A stretch of DNA of 64,000 nucleotides from assembly GCA_930367205.1 (NCBI GenBank), contig OV884012.1:31716796-31780795 (forward strand), in the 5' to 3' direction. Made by a program: the position numbers and the translations under genes. The DNA comes from Acanthosoma haemorrhoidale. Its lineage: Eukaryota; Arthropoda; Insecta; Hemiptera; Acanthosomatidae. Numbering within the stretch: the stretch's first letter is position 1; each line of letters begins with the position of its first letter. The notes under the pieces were generated by a model. It was not told where the DNA came from and searched no databases. It saw only the letters and a program-made list of their open reading frames with translations. This document shows positions 1-11,087 of the stretch, piece by piece.

Positions 1-375
1 CAATTTCTCCATTTACGGACATCTTTGTATTAATATCTATTAGTTTTTTATTTTTCAGATCAATTAATAAGCCAAATTTATGGAGAAAGTCCGCGCCAAG
101 TATACCTTTTGTTGTTTGAGCTATAACAAATGGCCATTGAAATTGTCGTTTAGGCCCAAGGTCAATCTCGAGGAGTTGTGACCCGTATGTGAAAATTTCT
201 GTCCCGTTGGCTGCAAATAATTTAAAATCAGAACCCTTTTCTTTCCTGTTGTTTTTGGCGGGAATGACTGACACATCAGCTCCACTATCCATCAAAAAGG
301 TCTGTTTGCTGTTTCGATCCGTGATGAACAGTCTGTATGTACGGCCAAAAGGAATTTCAGCAACAGTTGTGGTCG
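1..375 (-). CDS. Ty3/gypsy retropepsin (start of pol), cut by window edge
   Basis: Aspartic protease of an LTR retrotransposon, which cleaves the Gag-Pol precursor. The minus-strand frame is open from about 400 down to base 1. It shows the catalytic motif MDSGADVSVIPA (complement of about 270-305) and the ILGADFL motif (about 80-105), the two landmarks of retropepsins at the usual spacing of roughly 65 residues. This frame is -1 relative to gag, which ends at 376-378, so expression would need -1 frameshifting near the end of gag. No start codon of its own is needed. The frame is uninterrupted and both motifs look intact, so this part may be functional. The rest of pol (reverse transcriptase, RNase H, integrase) and the 3' LTR lie outside the window. 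Confidence 0.8.
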
Positions 376-1242
376 CTACATCTGCTGCTGCTTGTAGTTT
401 CCCTGCTTTTCAGATTTTCCGTGGTCTGTTTCCCACTGGCATGGAGTTTTACATTTATCTGATTGAAATTTTGGTCCAAATATAAAATGAAAATAGCAAT
501 ATTTTCCACCATCTCTATACCTACCTCGGCTTTGACTCCTCCTTCGATTTCGGTGAGGTGCTGTACTGGTATCTCGAGACCTACCGAGACGTTTGATCTC
601 TTGATCCATAGCCTCTAACTTAGCAATCAATTGAGGAAACGAAAAAGGGTCTGGAGCGTTGGGTTTTGATTCACGAACCTCTTCCATCATATTCTGTGGT
701 CGGATCTCCCAAATTCGGTCTCCAATATCCGCCAGTTTATCTAAATCTCCGTCTGTAATAGTTAAAATGCTTCTGATTTGACTCGGAAGCTTATCAAGCC
801 AGAGAGTTTTAATCAATTTATCAGAAACTTCCGACGTAGCTAGCCCTTTCATTTTTCTAAGAAGCTGACTTGGTTTCATGTCACCAACGTCCAAGCCACT
901 GATTAATTTGCGGTTCTGACGATCTTCACTTTCTCTATAAATATTGAGTAATCTTTCTTTGGCTTTTGTATACTTGTCTTTTACCTCCGATTTTACTAAG
1001 TCCCAAATATTTTCAACTGTTTTTAAATCCAACTGAGCTATCAAGTAATTAAATTTTGTCTCTTCCCGGGTTACATTTGAAAGCTCTAACTGGGCCTCGG
1101 CTTGGCAAAACCATATTTCGGGCCTTTCCACCCAGAACGGGGGAAATTTTATAGCTACCCTGTCTACATGTAAATTGGGTTTGTTCACTATGTTCTTACC
1201 TTTGCCGTCATCATCACCATTTTCGCTTCCGTTCTGCGACAT
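376..1242 (-). CDS. Gag of CsRn1-like Ty3/gypsy element
   Basis: Structural capsid/nucleocapsid protein of an LTR retrotransposon, about 288 residues. I choose the ATG at 1240-1242 because the region just upstream (1246-1262) is the tRNA primer site. The open frame continues through the primer site without an ATG. The N-terminal two-thirds is the capsid-like region typical of arthropod CsRn1-type gag: an early PPFW..RPEIWF motif, with KLPSQIRSIL further on. The C-terminus is basic (HRNRRRSQSRGRYR) and then has a Cys/His box, C-x2-H-x11-C-x3-C (CYFH...CKTPC). This is a CHCC order rather than the usual CCHC, a hallmark of the CsRn1 group as I recall it. Gag ends at TAG (376-378), and protease follows in the -1 frame. 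No internal stop is present. Confidence 0.8.
   Translation of the reverse strand: MSQNGSENGDDDGKGKNIVNKPNLHVDRVAIKFPPFWVERPEIWFCQAEAQLELSNVTREETKFNYLIAQLDLKTVENIWDLVKSEVKDKYTKAKERLLNIYRESEDRQNRKLISGLDVGDMKPSQLLRKMKGLATSEVSDKLIKTLWLDKLPSQIRSILTITDGDLDKLADIGDRIWEIRPQNMMEEVRESKPNAPDPFSFPQLIAKLEAMDQEIKRLGRSRDTSTAPHRNRRRSQSRGRYRDGGKYCYFHFIFGPKFQSDKCKTPCQWETDHGKSEKQGNYKQQQM
397..403 (-). promoter_or_regulatory. Candidate -1 ribosomal frameshift site between gag and protease
   Basis: The minus strand reads CAG GGA AAC TAC in the gag frame, which contains the heptamer G GGA AAC of the form X XXY YYZ. Slipping back one base here enters exactly the frame that encodes the protease, eight codons before the gag stop. 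Position, phase and sequence all fit a programmed -1 site. I did not establish a downstream pseudoknot or stem. Confidence 0.55.
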
Positions 1243-1245
1243 CGT

Positions 1246-1262
1246 GAACGTCGGGGTCACCA
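1246..1262 (-). promoter_or_regulatory. Primer binding site of gypsy element (tRNA-Trp type)
   Basis: The minus strand reads TGGTGACCCCGACGTTC, starting three bases after the LTR end. It begins with TGG, the complement of tRNA CCA. TGGTGACCCCGACG is the primer site I associate with CsRn1-group elements that use tRNA-Trp, but the tRNA assignment is from memory. Confidence 0.7.
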
Positions 1263-1264
1263 AT

Positions 1265-1682
1265 TGTTGCTGTCTTTATACTTTGCACAAGGTTTTAGCT
1301 AAAATAAAAAGAAAACACTTCACACTGTGAAACTCTTTATTCTCCATCTTGTTTTTCTCACTATAACCTCCTCACTCACTTATCTCAATCGATATATTCA
1401 ATCATTGATAAATCGATATTTTTACTAATAGTTATTAATTTTATTGCTATTCTATTGTTACCCTACAGATATTAAGGTTTATGAGCAATGCAAAATACGT
1501 ATACACTAATGGTTGCTGTTGTGTAAGTGTTGATAAATATTGGTTGAAAAAAACAAAATGTGAGCTACTGTCAGAAAGGTTGATTCGAATGTTGGCCATG
1601 TTACGATATGTTTTCTATATAAGCAATTGTACATATATGTAAATAGTATACTGGCTAACATAGATTAGACCTAGGGCCAACA
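1265..1682 (-). repeat. 5' LTR of CsRn1-like gypsy element
   Basis: 418 bp with short inverted ends TGTTG...CAACA on the plus strand. Its inner end lies three bases from the primer site. A minus-strand AATAAA (complement of 1336-1341) could serve as the poly(A) signal. The outer border at 1682 is inferred only from the terminal TGTTGG inverted repeat, because the matching 3' LTR is outside the window, so it could be off. Confidence 0.6.
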
Positions 1683-2874
1683 CTGACCAGGTCGTTGGGT
1701 TTCCCCGTGGCCTGCATTCTAAAACAAAATCGATCCTTCGCAGCTTCAGTCAGGCTCTGCTACCCTGCCTTACTTTTTATTATATTTCTTTGTCAATTTC
1801 TAGTTGTTTCTTCTATAAAGGAAAGCCGGTATAATATTGTAATATAAGTTCAGTAAATTACTTCTTCTTCCTTTAACCACCTCTTATTGCTATCACAAAA
1901 AGGTTATATTATTGTAAAATGGTATAACAGGTACAAGAATAAACTAATTATACCATTAAATATTATTCTCTCTCTCTTTCTCTCTCTCTATATCTATCTA
2001 ATGTCTTTCTTTCACTATGTTTTCCGTCAAGCCGGTCTTCATTCGTTACGAAGATTTTTTATAGGTGGGGTCGTTAGCCCTTACATCAACTCTCACTACC
2101 TTAGATGACCTAAGCTTTTTCTTTTGTTGTTTAATTCAAACTTTTTTTATTGCTTTACTGTGTCTAAAATGTTTTAGTTTTCCCCAAATAGGGAGAGTTG
2201 GTCGATTGTAAAATTTGAATAAGTTGGTAGGTCCAAGTATATCTATATGGCGTCAGATGATTTCAATCCTCTTATAGTAATCACCTCCACGCTTCCTAAA
2301 CGTCCTTTCTAACTAATAACCACCACAGGCACTACTTGAGCATCATAAACTAAAGAATTAATTTTATGATGCCTGTTTTATTGTTTTACCGTTTGGTTTT
2401 ATCTTCCTCCTTTCATACCTCAACTATCTCATACAAATAGTAATAAAAAATCGATACTTCTGATCTAGTGAACAGAAACAAGACCTAGTGAATAGAAACT
2501 GGAACAGACACAATCCTTTTTATTATGATTCAAGAAACTGAAAACCACAGCACATTAAAGTATAATTACTCGAGCACTGAAAGCTATTCTACGCATATAC
2601 TAATAAGGAAGATACATCGTAAACCTGTTAAAATTTATCTAAGCAGGAGGAACAGCAGAGTGGTATAAAGCATCAAATTAACACCCCTTTCTCGGGAGCA
2701 TTCCAGTCCAGTTGTCAGATATAAGGAAGGCAGAGGCTGTAGGGGAACAAATTAGTGGATTGTAAGTTGGAGGAACAAAGAGCGGCCACAAACCACTAAC
2801 CTGGTTGCGTCACCGCGTCAATAGCGTGCCTTCATTAACTTTTCCTTGGATTAGAGGATCTCTCTTATGAAGAT

Positions 2875-2925
<51 letters not shown>

Positions 2926-5056
2926 ATCTCTCGCTCTGTGGCTTATTCTGCTCCAAATGTTATCGTATTCAAGCAACAGTTATTAAAGTGGGGAAAGGGT
3001 CTATGCCTCAATAAAACATTTGTGCCTTCAAGGAATTATTATAGGTTCATTATACGAATATAATTAGTATTTTATACCTTACTTTATTAAATTTGGATTG
3101 ATTTCGAAAAAAATATGTTTTTTGCTTCCTAATGAAGGTAAATCTATTCCAATGAATGCCCATGGCTCGACACCTTAGACTGACAAAGTTTACCATAGCT
3201 AGTGGGGAATCTAGTGGAAAAGAAATCTATTAAAATTATGTACATTGTATTCTCTCTTATGATTTTAAGTTAACCTCACAATCCCAAAGAAGGCAGTAGG
3301 AGATCTAAATAGTACAAATATATATTTAGTTATCCTTTCTATGAGTTTCTCCTCGAGGTTCATATTTATTCCCCTGCGGCCCCTTTACTCTAGTAATCCC
3401 TAACAAGAGTCTAGTTCTAAGACAGTGGTAGTTAGTCACTTTATCACTAAGGCCAGCGCTGTTTCAATTATTAATAAAAACAATTATATTATTTATCTGT
3501 TTTTATTTACTCTTGGTAATAACAGCCCATTGAGGCTCCATCATATAAAAAATACTATTAATTTTATTTATCTATACCTACTGTACTCAATATGAGAGGA
3601 AAACATTAGTTTTTATTAGATTCTAGTTAAATTGGACTTTCAAAAAAACATTCCTCTGTATCGATTAAGCTTTGAGTTAAAGTTGTGAATAAATTTTATG
3701 ACGGTTAATAATTATGGATCACTAAGACCCATAATATAGTAATGTATTTTATTAATAAATTTAATTTTAAATCCTACGCAGTATGATGTATTTTTTTAAT
3801 TACCTAGAATTTAAATAGGGCATTTAAATTAAGTAATACATATTTGAAATAACTTTTATGTAGTTGGGTAGTTTATGATTCTAGGACACTATGTTTCTAA
3901 CTCAAGATGAGAGCTTAGAGTCTCCAGGAAATTTTCATAGATATGGGTAAAAATATGAGTTTTTCTAGTATAGAAAACTCACAAAGAATCCTGATAAAAT
4001 TAATATTTAAATTGTAAGAATTTGAGAGAGTATTGAGGTGTTAATTATACATCAGATTCATTATCGTGATAGAAAAGAGCCTATTGCAGTTCTATATCCT
4101 ATAAAAACACATATCTATGGTATATATTTGTTGTTTTTTTTTTTTTTTAAATGAGTTGTGCGCGCAATATTTTCGTATGGTATTTAAGTGGTCGTAGTTG
4201 ACAATGACAAAGACTCAATACAGGAGGACGCTATAATGGCAGTTTATGAGGAAGGTATGCAAAGGTTACACCAGTGGACTATAAGTCTGTAACCTTATCA
4301 GTTCGGCCCCAAATGTCAGAGTGAGAGAGCGCTGGTAAGCCACAGCCTGTTATCTTGCTATTGGCTACACTCACCGATTTGGCCACTAGTGGCTAGAAGT
4401 GATTGGTAGGGCTGAAATAGGTACCTGTTTGTATTGGTTATCCTAAAATAAATACTATATAATATAACAGAGATATCAATACAAAAATATGGATTATTCG
4501 GATAGACATTCATACCACAAATTTGATGGCTTTGAATTAAAACTTAGCAATCTTTGTGTCTTTAAGTAATAAACTAGCATATATAGTGCAACAAAATTCA
4601 AAAGTCATTGAAACGGTAAAAGTAAAGATTGCCTTTTAGGCAATGAAACCAGTGGTGATCGGTATACCTGTATTACAGTTAATTTATGACAAGACTGGTT
4701 GGTCCAATAACCTTGATCATTTAGTTAGAAAATTTGTTGGATCATAATTGGTAACTTCTGTATAAAGCTTAACTTTGAGCAGCAAACTCGGCAATGGATA
4801 GTTACATTAAACAGACTTCATCTACATTTCTGGAGGTTGCTTAAAACAGTTAAACCTTATTGCGAAAATTGATAATCCTTTGTCAGTCGAGTCTTCAATA
4901 AGCCATCAGACGAAAATAAACTGACGAATTCTGTATTATGCTTTTTCATAGGTGTTAGAAGCCCGAGAATTTGTTTTATTTTGATTTTTCATTTGAGTTA
5001 TTTCTGAAAAATTGGTCAGATATATTAATTTCACTTTTTGTTTACTAGCCTTTTAA
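1683..5056. other. AT-rich non-coding DNA, no gene seen
   Basis: No recognisable coding sequence or mobile element on either strand. A CT microsatellite lies at 2878-2936 and a short imperfect CT tract near 1970-2000. The remaining open frames are short and have no recognisable domain. Confidence 0.5.
2878..2936. repeat. CT/TC microsatellite
   Basis: An uninterrupted run of about 21 CT units, followed by a degenerate tail (TTTCTCTATCTCTCGCTC). Confidence 0.95.
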
Positions 5057-5345
5057 GTTGTAAATTGTTAAAAGGAAAAACAAATTGTTATTTATTTATA
5101 TATATAAAAAATATTAAATTTTTAAATATTTCTGTTTCAATTCCTTTTTTACATATGCCCAGTGTAAATATTTGTGCTAGTTATAGATCTATTAGTTCGC
5201 CCACATAAATTTGATTCCCGGAATTCAAATATGGCACTAGTTTTTTGCCTAGGAGTTCAAATTTCGAAGATTTTAGTGAAATATAAGGTTAACTGTCCAT
5301 AAGACTATTAAGAAGGTAAACAACAACATGACCTAGATAGTGAGT
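5057..5345. repeat. Left outer arm of large inverted duplication
   Basis: The reverse complement of 8165-8452 matches this stretch closely, with scattered substitutions and small indels. For example, GGTAAACAACAACATGACC and GTAAATTGTTAAAAGG occur in both. The outer border of homology is 5057 on the left and about 8452 on the right. The arm is not LINE sequence. It flanks the LINE 3' ends in both arms, so the pair arose by duplication of flanking DNA together with the LINE rather than by two independent insertions. Confidence 0.8.
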
Positions 5346-5359
5346 AAGTAACATTGGGC

Positions 5360-6885
5360 TATAAGTAATTGCGATAAAGGTTTTCATTCATACCATATTT
5401 ACAATTCGCTTGCTCATTCAAACAGCCCAGATACCTCCCAAATCCAGATGGTTGTCACCTCCCTCGCATGCCTAAGAGGAAGCGGAGTCTTGGGAAGTCC
5501 TCTACACTTCTCCGTCGGCCACGTCATTGGTTAAGAGCCAGCGAAGACTTACTAAGAGCGCGAGAGCCACAGACGCTCAGGACATGATTGGAGAAACTCG
5601 CCATGGCTAGGACTCCTACAGTTACGCATTTATAGCAGGTCACGAAACCACTGCCGTTTTGGTCTCCGAGAAGCATTATATTAATGAGTGGTGCAGTGTA
5701 ATGACTGTAATCGACTTTTTGCGGTCCCCCGTTAGATCTATTCCGTATGTCCAGATTGGCTTAAGTATGACTTTGTAAATTAGTAATTTATTTTCTTTTG
5801 AGAGATAAGATGTCCTTTAAAGTCGTCTGTGCATATCGGGGTCTGAGTGTGATGACAAGACTTCAGTGTCATCTGCAAATGTAGTTAAGAAGGTATTGGG
5901 TGTAGAGAGGACATGGGCGGTGAATAGGTGATAGAGGATGGGGCCCCGGACACTGCCCTGTGGAACTCCTGCTTTTATGAGATAGTAATTAGACTATTCT
6001 AAGTCACAGTGGGCTTGGGAGAAGGGGTTTGAATGGTAGGAATGTAGGATCAGGAAAAGGGTCTGTGGTAAATATCTTTTAAGCTTGTAAAGCAAACCTG
6101 CGTGCCAGAACCTGTCAAAAGCTTGAACTACTTGCAGAAAGGGAGCAGTGCCAGACTGTTTGGTTTAAAGGCTGAGATTGTGTGATCAACTACTAGAAGG
6201 TCCTATTGTGCAGTGGAATGTCGTAGATGGAAACTAAACTGGTTTGTAGGAAAAAGGTTTTTGGATTCAACAATTTAGACGTTTTAATTGGAGTTTTTAA
6301 AATATATTTGAGAGGATAGGGAGTAGGCTAATTGGACGGTAAGATGAGGCGCCATTGAGTGGCTGACCGGTTTGGGGAATAGGACAATAATGGATTGTTT
6401 CCAGAGGAGACGAACGTGCATTGCTTGGAGAGTGCAATTATAAATGCAGGTTAGGAAGATTATGGCTTTAGGAAGGATTTGTTTGAGAATTTGAGGAGTT
6501 TCGTTTTGAGATCTTGAGGGGATTTTCGGTAAGTTAATTTTTTCAGAATGTATTTGACCTCAGAGGGGTTTGCGGCATTTGGTGGAATTGAGAGAGGTAT
6601 AAGTGAAGTGAGGGAATCTTCAACAGTTGTGCTGTGAGTATGGTTTTTATGAGAAAGGCGAGGTGTAAAAGTATGGAAATGATGCAGAGCAAAATTTCTC
6701 CGACCTATCCCCATCCGAAGTCGTCGTGGACCCATCTTCACAGCAAATCGGGTTTGAAACCTGGTGATATTTTAGGAATTTTTTAGTTAGATTCCACAAG
6801 GAGTTATCCCTAGTAGACAGGGAGGAGAGTTGGGAATTAAAAGAATCGGTATTGAAGGATGCCAATTACCGGTTTACTAATCTGC
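5360..6885 (-). mobile_element. Family J Jockey-like LINE, decayed fragment (RT to 3' UTR)
   Basis: Minus-strand remnant of a non-LTR retrotransposon. Reading from the high coordinate down, it has the endonuclease-RT linker (SFNTDSFNSQL, DNSLWNLTKK near 6780-6865; the frame shifts at about 6650-6740). Next comes the RT palm region with recognisable AGVPQGS-equivalent and FADD-equivalent remnants around 5860-5990. It ends in the family 3' UTR at about 5400-5650. Many stops and frameshifts, plus a deletion near 5845 that removes the segment between RT and thumb, make it non-functional. It faces the plus-strand copy beginning near 6926, head to head. Confidence 0.8.
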
Positions 6886-6925
6886 AATACTAGTTGTAAG
6901 AGAGACGATCAGCTAAATGTTGGGA

Positions 6926-8026
6926 TCTTGGAACTACTATCCCATAAAAGCAGGAGTTCCACAGGGCAGCGTCCTGGGTCCCATCCTCTATAATCTTTGC
7001 ACCGCTGATATCCTCTCCACCACCAATACCTTCTTGGCAACATTTTCAGATGACACTGCAGTCCTTTCATCCCATCCAGACGGCGATATAGCATCCCAAA
7101 ACCCTCAAACACACCTTGAAGAGATCGAGTATTGGTGCAACCAATGGTGAATCAAAGTAAATGAAGCAAAATGTTCCCACATGACCTTTACCCTCTGCCA
7201 AAAGTATTGCCCATTAGTTTGTTTTAATTCCATTCCTCTCCCTGTATCTGAGACAGTACGGTATTTAGGCTTCCAACTTGAAAAAAGACCGACAAGGAAC
7301 CCACACTCCACGCTAAAAATACAAGAACTAAACAGGCACTTTAGACTAAGGTTATCCCATCTCTCAATAAAATTAAATTACTAATCTACAAAGTTATACT
7401 TAAACCAATCTGGTGGTAATACGGAATAGAGCTATGGGGGACATCAAAAAAGTCGAATATCAAGTGTATCCAATACTTTCAATCAAAAGTCCTGAGAACT
7501 ATAGTAAATGCCCCTTATTACGTCAGCAACAAAACCCTTTATAGTGATCCTAATATACCCTACAATCTTTAACTCATCCCTTCCAAGTTCATAAAATTCC
7601 ATAGTAAGCTATCAAACCACCCTAATCCCCTAGTACAGTTAGTACTGTACTAATCATTAATATAATGTTTCTCGGAGACTAAAACGGCAGTGGTTTCGTG
7701 ACCTGCTATAAATGCGTAACAGTGGGAGTCCTGGCCATGGCCAGTTTCTCAAATCATGTCCTGGGGGTCTGTGGCTCTAGCGCTCTTGGTAAGTCTTCGC
7801 TGGCTCTTATCCAATGACGTGGCCGACGGAGGAGCGTAGAAGACTTCCCAAGACTCCGCTTCCTCTTAGGCATGCAAGGGAGGTGACAACCATCTGGATT
7901 TGGGAGTATCTGGGCTGTTTGAATGAGCAAGCAAATGAAAATTTTAAATATGGTATGAATGAAAACATTTATCACAATTACTTATGGCCCAATGAGGCAG
8001 ATTGTAATTTTATCATAATAAAGTAG
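6926..8026 (+). mobile_element. Family J Jockey-like LINE, 5'-truncated copy (RT C-half to 3' end)
   Basis: Encodes the C-terminal half of a Jockey-clade reverse transcriptase. KAGVPQGSVLGPILYNL lies at about 6950-7000 and the catalytic motif reads FSDD (expected FADD) near 7047. The thumb region follows, with YLGFQLEK near 7265 and SKVLRTIVNAPYYVSN near 7490-7530. Stops at 7149 and in the thumb region break the frame. The 3' UTR (7690-8000) ends in a conserved tail, GCAGATTGTAATTTTATC, then AATAAAG. Fragments of the same family elsewhere in the window share this 3' UTR. This copy forms the right-hand partner of the inverted duplication. Confidence 0.85.
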
Positions 8027-8125
8027 TTATATATATAACTTACGGTTAGAGTGGAAGTATGACTTAAAAATGGGGGGGGGGTTGAGGAGACAACTGATAG
8101 AACTTAACTGAGTTTATTCTACTTT
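8021..8125 (+). repeat. About 105-bp segment following LINE tail, copy 1 of 2
   Basis: This segment after the LINE terminal AATAAAG contains GTAGTTATATATATAACTTA, a G10 run and AACTTAACTGAGTTTATTC. It recurs almost unchanged at 8793-8898 after a second copy of the LINE 3' UTR. Other family J copies do not have it, so it is duplicated flanking DNA and not part of the LINE. Confidence 0.85.
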
Positions 8126-8164
8126 ATCTTCTATATATACAGTTGGGTTGTGAGGCGTATCTCA

Positions 8165-8452
8165 CTATCTAGGTCATGTTGTTGTTTACCTTCTTAATAG
8201 GCTTATTGACAGTTAATTTATATTTATATTTCACAAAATGTTATATCTTCGAAATTTTAACTCCTAGACAAAAAACTGGTGCCATATTTGAATTCAGGGA
8301 ATCAAATTTATGTGGGCTAACTAATAGCTAATCTATAACTAGCACAAATATTTAGACTGGGTATATGTAGCAATGAAATTGAAACAAAAATATTTAAAAA
8401 TTTAATATATATAAATAAATAACAATTTGTTTTTCCTTTTAACAATTTACAC
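8165..8452. repeat. Right outer arm of large inverted duplication
   Basis: Reverse-complement partner of 5057-5345. At the right border the sequence changes abruptly into a second LINE 3' UTR copy. Confidence 0.8.
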
Positions 8453-8460
8453 TGTCACTG

Positions 8461-8792
8461 CCGCTTCTTGGCCTGCTATAAATGCGTAACAGTGGGAGTC
8501 CTGGCCATGGCCAGTTTCTCAAATCATGTCCTGAGCGTCTGTGGCTCTCGCGCTCTTGGTAAGCCTTAGCAATCACGCGGCCGACGAAGGAGCGTGGGGG
8601 ACTTTCCAAGACACCGCTTCCTCTTAGGCATGCGAGGGAGGTGACAACCATGTAGATTTGGAAGGTCTCTGGGCTGGTTGTACATCCTGTACGAATGAGC
8701 GAGTGAATGGAAATTGTAAATATGGTATGAAGGAGATCGTTTATCACAATTACTTATGGCCCAATGAGGCAGATTGTAATTTTATCATAATA
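8461..8792 (+). mobile_element. Family J LINE 3' UTR, extra tandem copy
   Basis: Near-identical to 7695-8020: the same TGCTATAAATGCGTAACAG start and the same AATAAAG end. It has a small deletion in the middle (after TTGGTAAGCCT) and an insertion of a TGTACATCCTGTACG-like stretch near 8680. It carries no coding sequence. Because the DNA beyond its tail (8793-8898) also matches, it arose by segmental duplication, not by a new retrotransposition. Confidence 0.85.
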
Positions 8793-8898
8793 AAGTAGTT
8801 ATATATATAACTTACGGTTAGACTGAAAGTATGACTTAAAAATGGGGGGGGGGGTTGAGGAGACAATTGATAGAACTTAACTGAGTTTATTCTACTTT
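8793..8898 (+). repeat. About 105-bp segment following LINE tail, copy 2 of 2
   Basis: Matches 8021-8125 with only a few differences, including a G11 run in place of G10. Confidence 0.85.
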
Positions 8899-9449
8899 TT
8901 TACAAACAGGGTTTTGTTTTTTGCATATGTTTGTGTCGTTTAGCAATTGATCATAAGAACACCATATTACTGAACAAGATTTAATATTTACAGGTTTCTC
9001 TCCTTTTCTTATGTTCACCTTTTCTCGTTCTTAACTATGACTAAGTGGGGGAAACAGCACCTAGCTGGGGAAAAGCTCTCCTTTTGATTATTATACCTAT
9101 CTTCTCCCCCCCCCCCCCCCGACATTAGCCCTTGATTGTTCTAATTTGTATTTAAATTCCTTGTTATTAGCCTTACGTCCGTCATTGAGTCACCGGCTCT
9201 AGAGAAGTTTAAGCGTCACTTTTAGCTTCTTATATACTAACGGGTGCGTATGAATTTAGACATTTTATCTACTTATTGACAGTGCAAAAAAACTGTTCCA
9301 ATCCATGCTTTATTCAATATAAATATAATCATGAACTAAACCACCATATTTATGAGCAGCTGCATATGTTTCATCAGATCAATGTCGTATAAAAATTTTC
9401 TATCCAGCCAACGTCTGATTATGCTAAAAACGTGTTGAGTATAGTAAGT

Positions 9450-9493
9450 GCTTATTGCCTAGCAAGGCAGATTGTAATTTTAGCACAATAAAG
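9450..9493 (+). mobile_element. Family J LINE 3' tail relic
   Basis: About 44 bp matching the terminal CTTATTGCC...GGCAGATTGTAATTTTAGC...AATAAAG of the family. It has no recognisable poly(A) tail or target duplication. Confidence 0.6.
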
Positions 9494-10301
9494 GAATTAT
9501 ACAATATACAGTATAGGAAGTAATTAGCAACCAAGAAACCTGACTTCAAAATGAATTTAGAATCAACTGTATATAATTAGTCAGTGAACTCACCACATAG
9601 TGAAGTGTGCGAGAATATCATTTACTGGGGTTTTAGGTATCTGTCCTGTATTATGATACTAGAATGCTGCGTGGAAGTTTGTTTTTAATATATAGTATTC
9701 CAATTTAAGGGAAAAATATTCTACAGGCATAATCCTTGGCTCCTAAACGTAGATTGCTAAGTAGTGGATATGATACGTATGGCATATGATGGTACTCATT
9801 GCAATAAATGGTCCAACTATAAAGGTGAATCTAACCTTAAAACTACTAAGGTGGTTATTTACTTGGTGAGCTTGGGCCTTGAGGTAGGCGTTAAGAAGTA
9901 AGGCTCCTATGGCTCAATCAAAAAGCCATAATGGTTCTGGGGGTGGAGTCAGCTGATCCCTCTGATCCCCTTGGCTATATATAGCACCCATCAGTAAGTG
10001 TACTGGTGCTGCAACTAATTGTTTAATCGGGGCCAGGTGGGTTCAATTGTCAGTGAAGTAGGCAGGTGATGTAAATTTCCTAAAGGCACCCAAGGAAAAT
10101 GCTTGAAAAGCCATACATAGTAAGTAACTACCACTGGAGGGTTTCAAGCCATATAATCACGGAAGAACGCAGGTTACCTAGTTTTGGTGATTGCTTACTA
10201 GTCGGGCCTCTGTGACCAAAGGTAGCTCTCAAAAAGGACCTACAATTGGGGAGTTTGATAGCGCATATTTACTTTATCGCCATATCTTCTGAGGTAAAAT
10301 T

Positions 10302-10330
10302 GATTTGACTAGACATGTCTGAGTCAAATC
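10302..10330. repeat. 29-bp near-perfect palindrome
   Basis: GATTTGACT, then the self-complementary core AGACATGTCT, then one extra G and AGTCAAATC. The arms are exact apart from the single inserted G. Confidence 0.8.
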
Positions 10331-11087
10331 CATAGGGACTAGATTATTTCTCGCGATCGGCCATATGTTTCCTCGTAAGACGAATCTGTCAAAGTATTCG
10401 GGGGAGTGGAAAAAAGTGAAATGAGCCTGCCAAATATATAGTTAAAAAGCGCGCTGCCCAACGGCAGTGGGAGAAGCCTCACTGAGGATGACAATGTCAT
10501 CTCGGTCTGACGAGGGTCCCGCCAATATAATCTCTGCAATACTTTATCCCTCTGTTATGTCAGTCTTCACTAACCTTAGCTCTAAATCTACATAGCTTGC
10601 AACATTTATTACATAGATACCACTGTAACATTATATATGTGACATATACTAAATAGAGGTTACATGATCTAAAAAAAAGATTTAACCTGAGAATTTCTTA
10701 ACATTATTTAGTTCATAATTGATATTGATAAAATAGGTTCAACTAGTTATTCCTAAAATTAATGTTAAATTTATTTTTTTGCATACAAAATAAAGGTTAT
10801 TGTTAAATCTGTTGTTTTATTGACAGTTTTAATGACTTTTTTTAAATATAGCCAATTAATGCCCATTGCATATTAAATATTGTTAATCAGGCTGTAGATT
10901 TCATAATTTTATTTTTTCTCTAGAAATAGTTTATTATTTATTGTTAATAATAAATTTCTTTATTTTGATAAAATTACAATCTGCCTTATTAGGCAATAAG
11001 TAATTGTGATAAATGATCTCATTCGTACCATATTTACAATTTTTATTCACTCGCTCATTCATACAGTATTTACAAACAGCCTGGAGA

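Larger units (their letters stand above)
8899..10957. other. Non-coding DNA with a small LINE relic and a palindrome
   Basis: No gene recognised. It holds a C15 run (9106-9120), a LINE tail relic (9450-9493) and a near-perfect palindrome (10302-10330). Confidence 0.5.
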
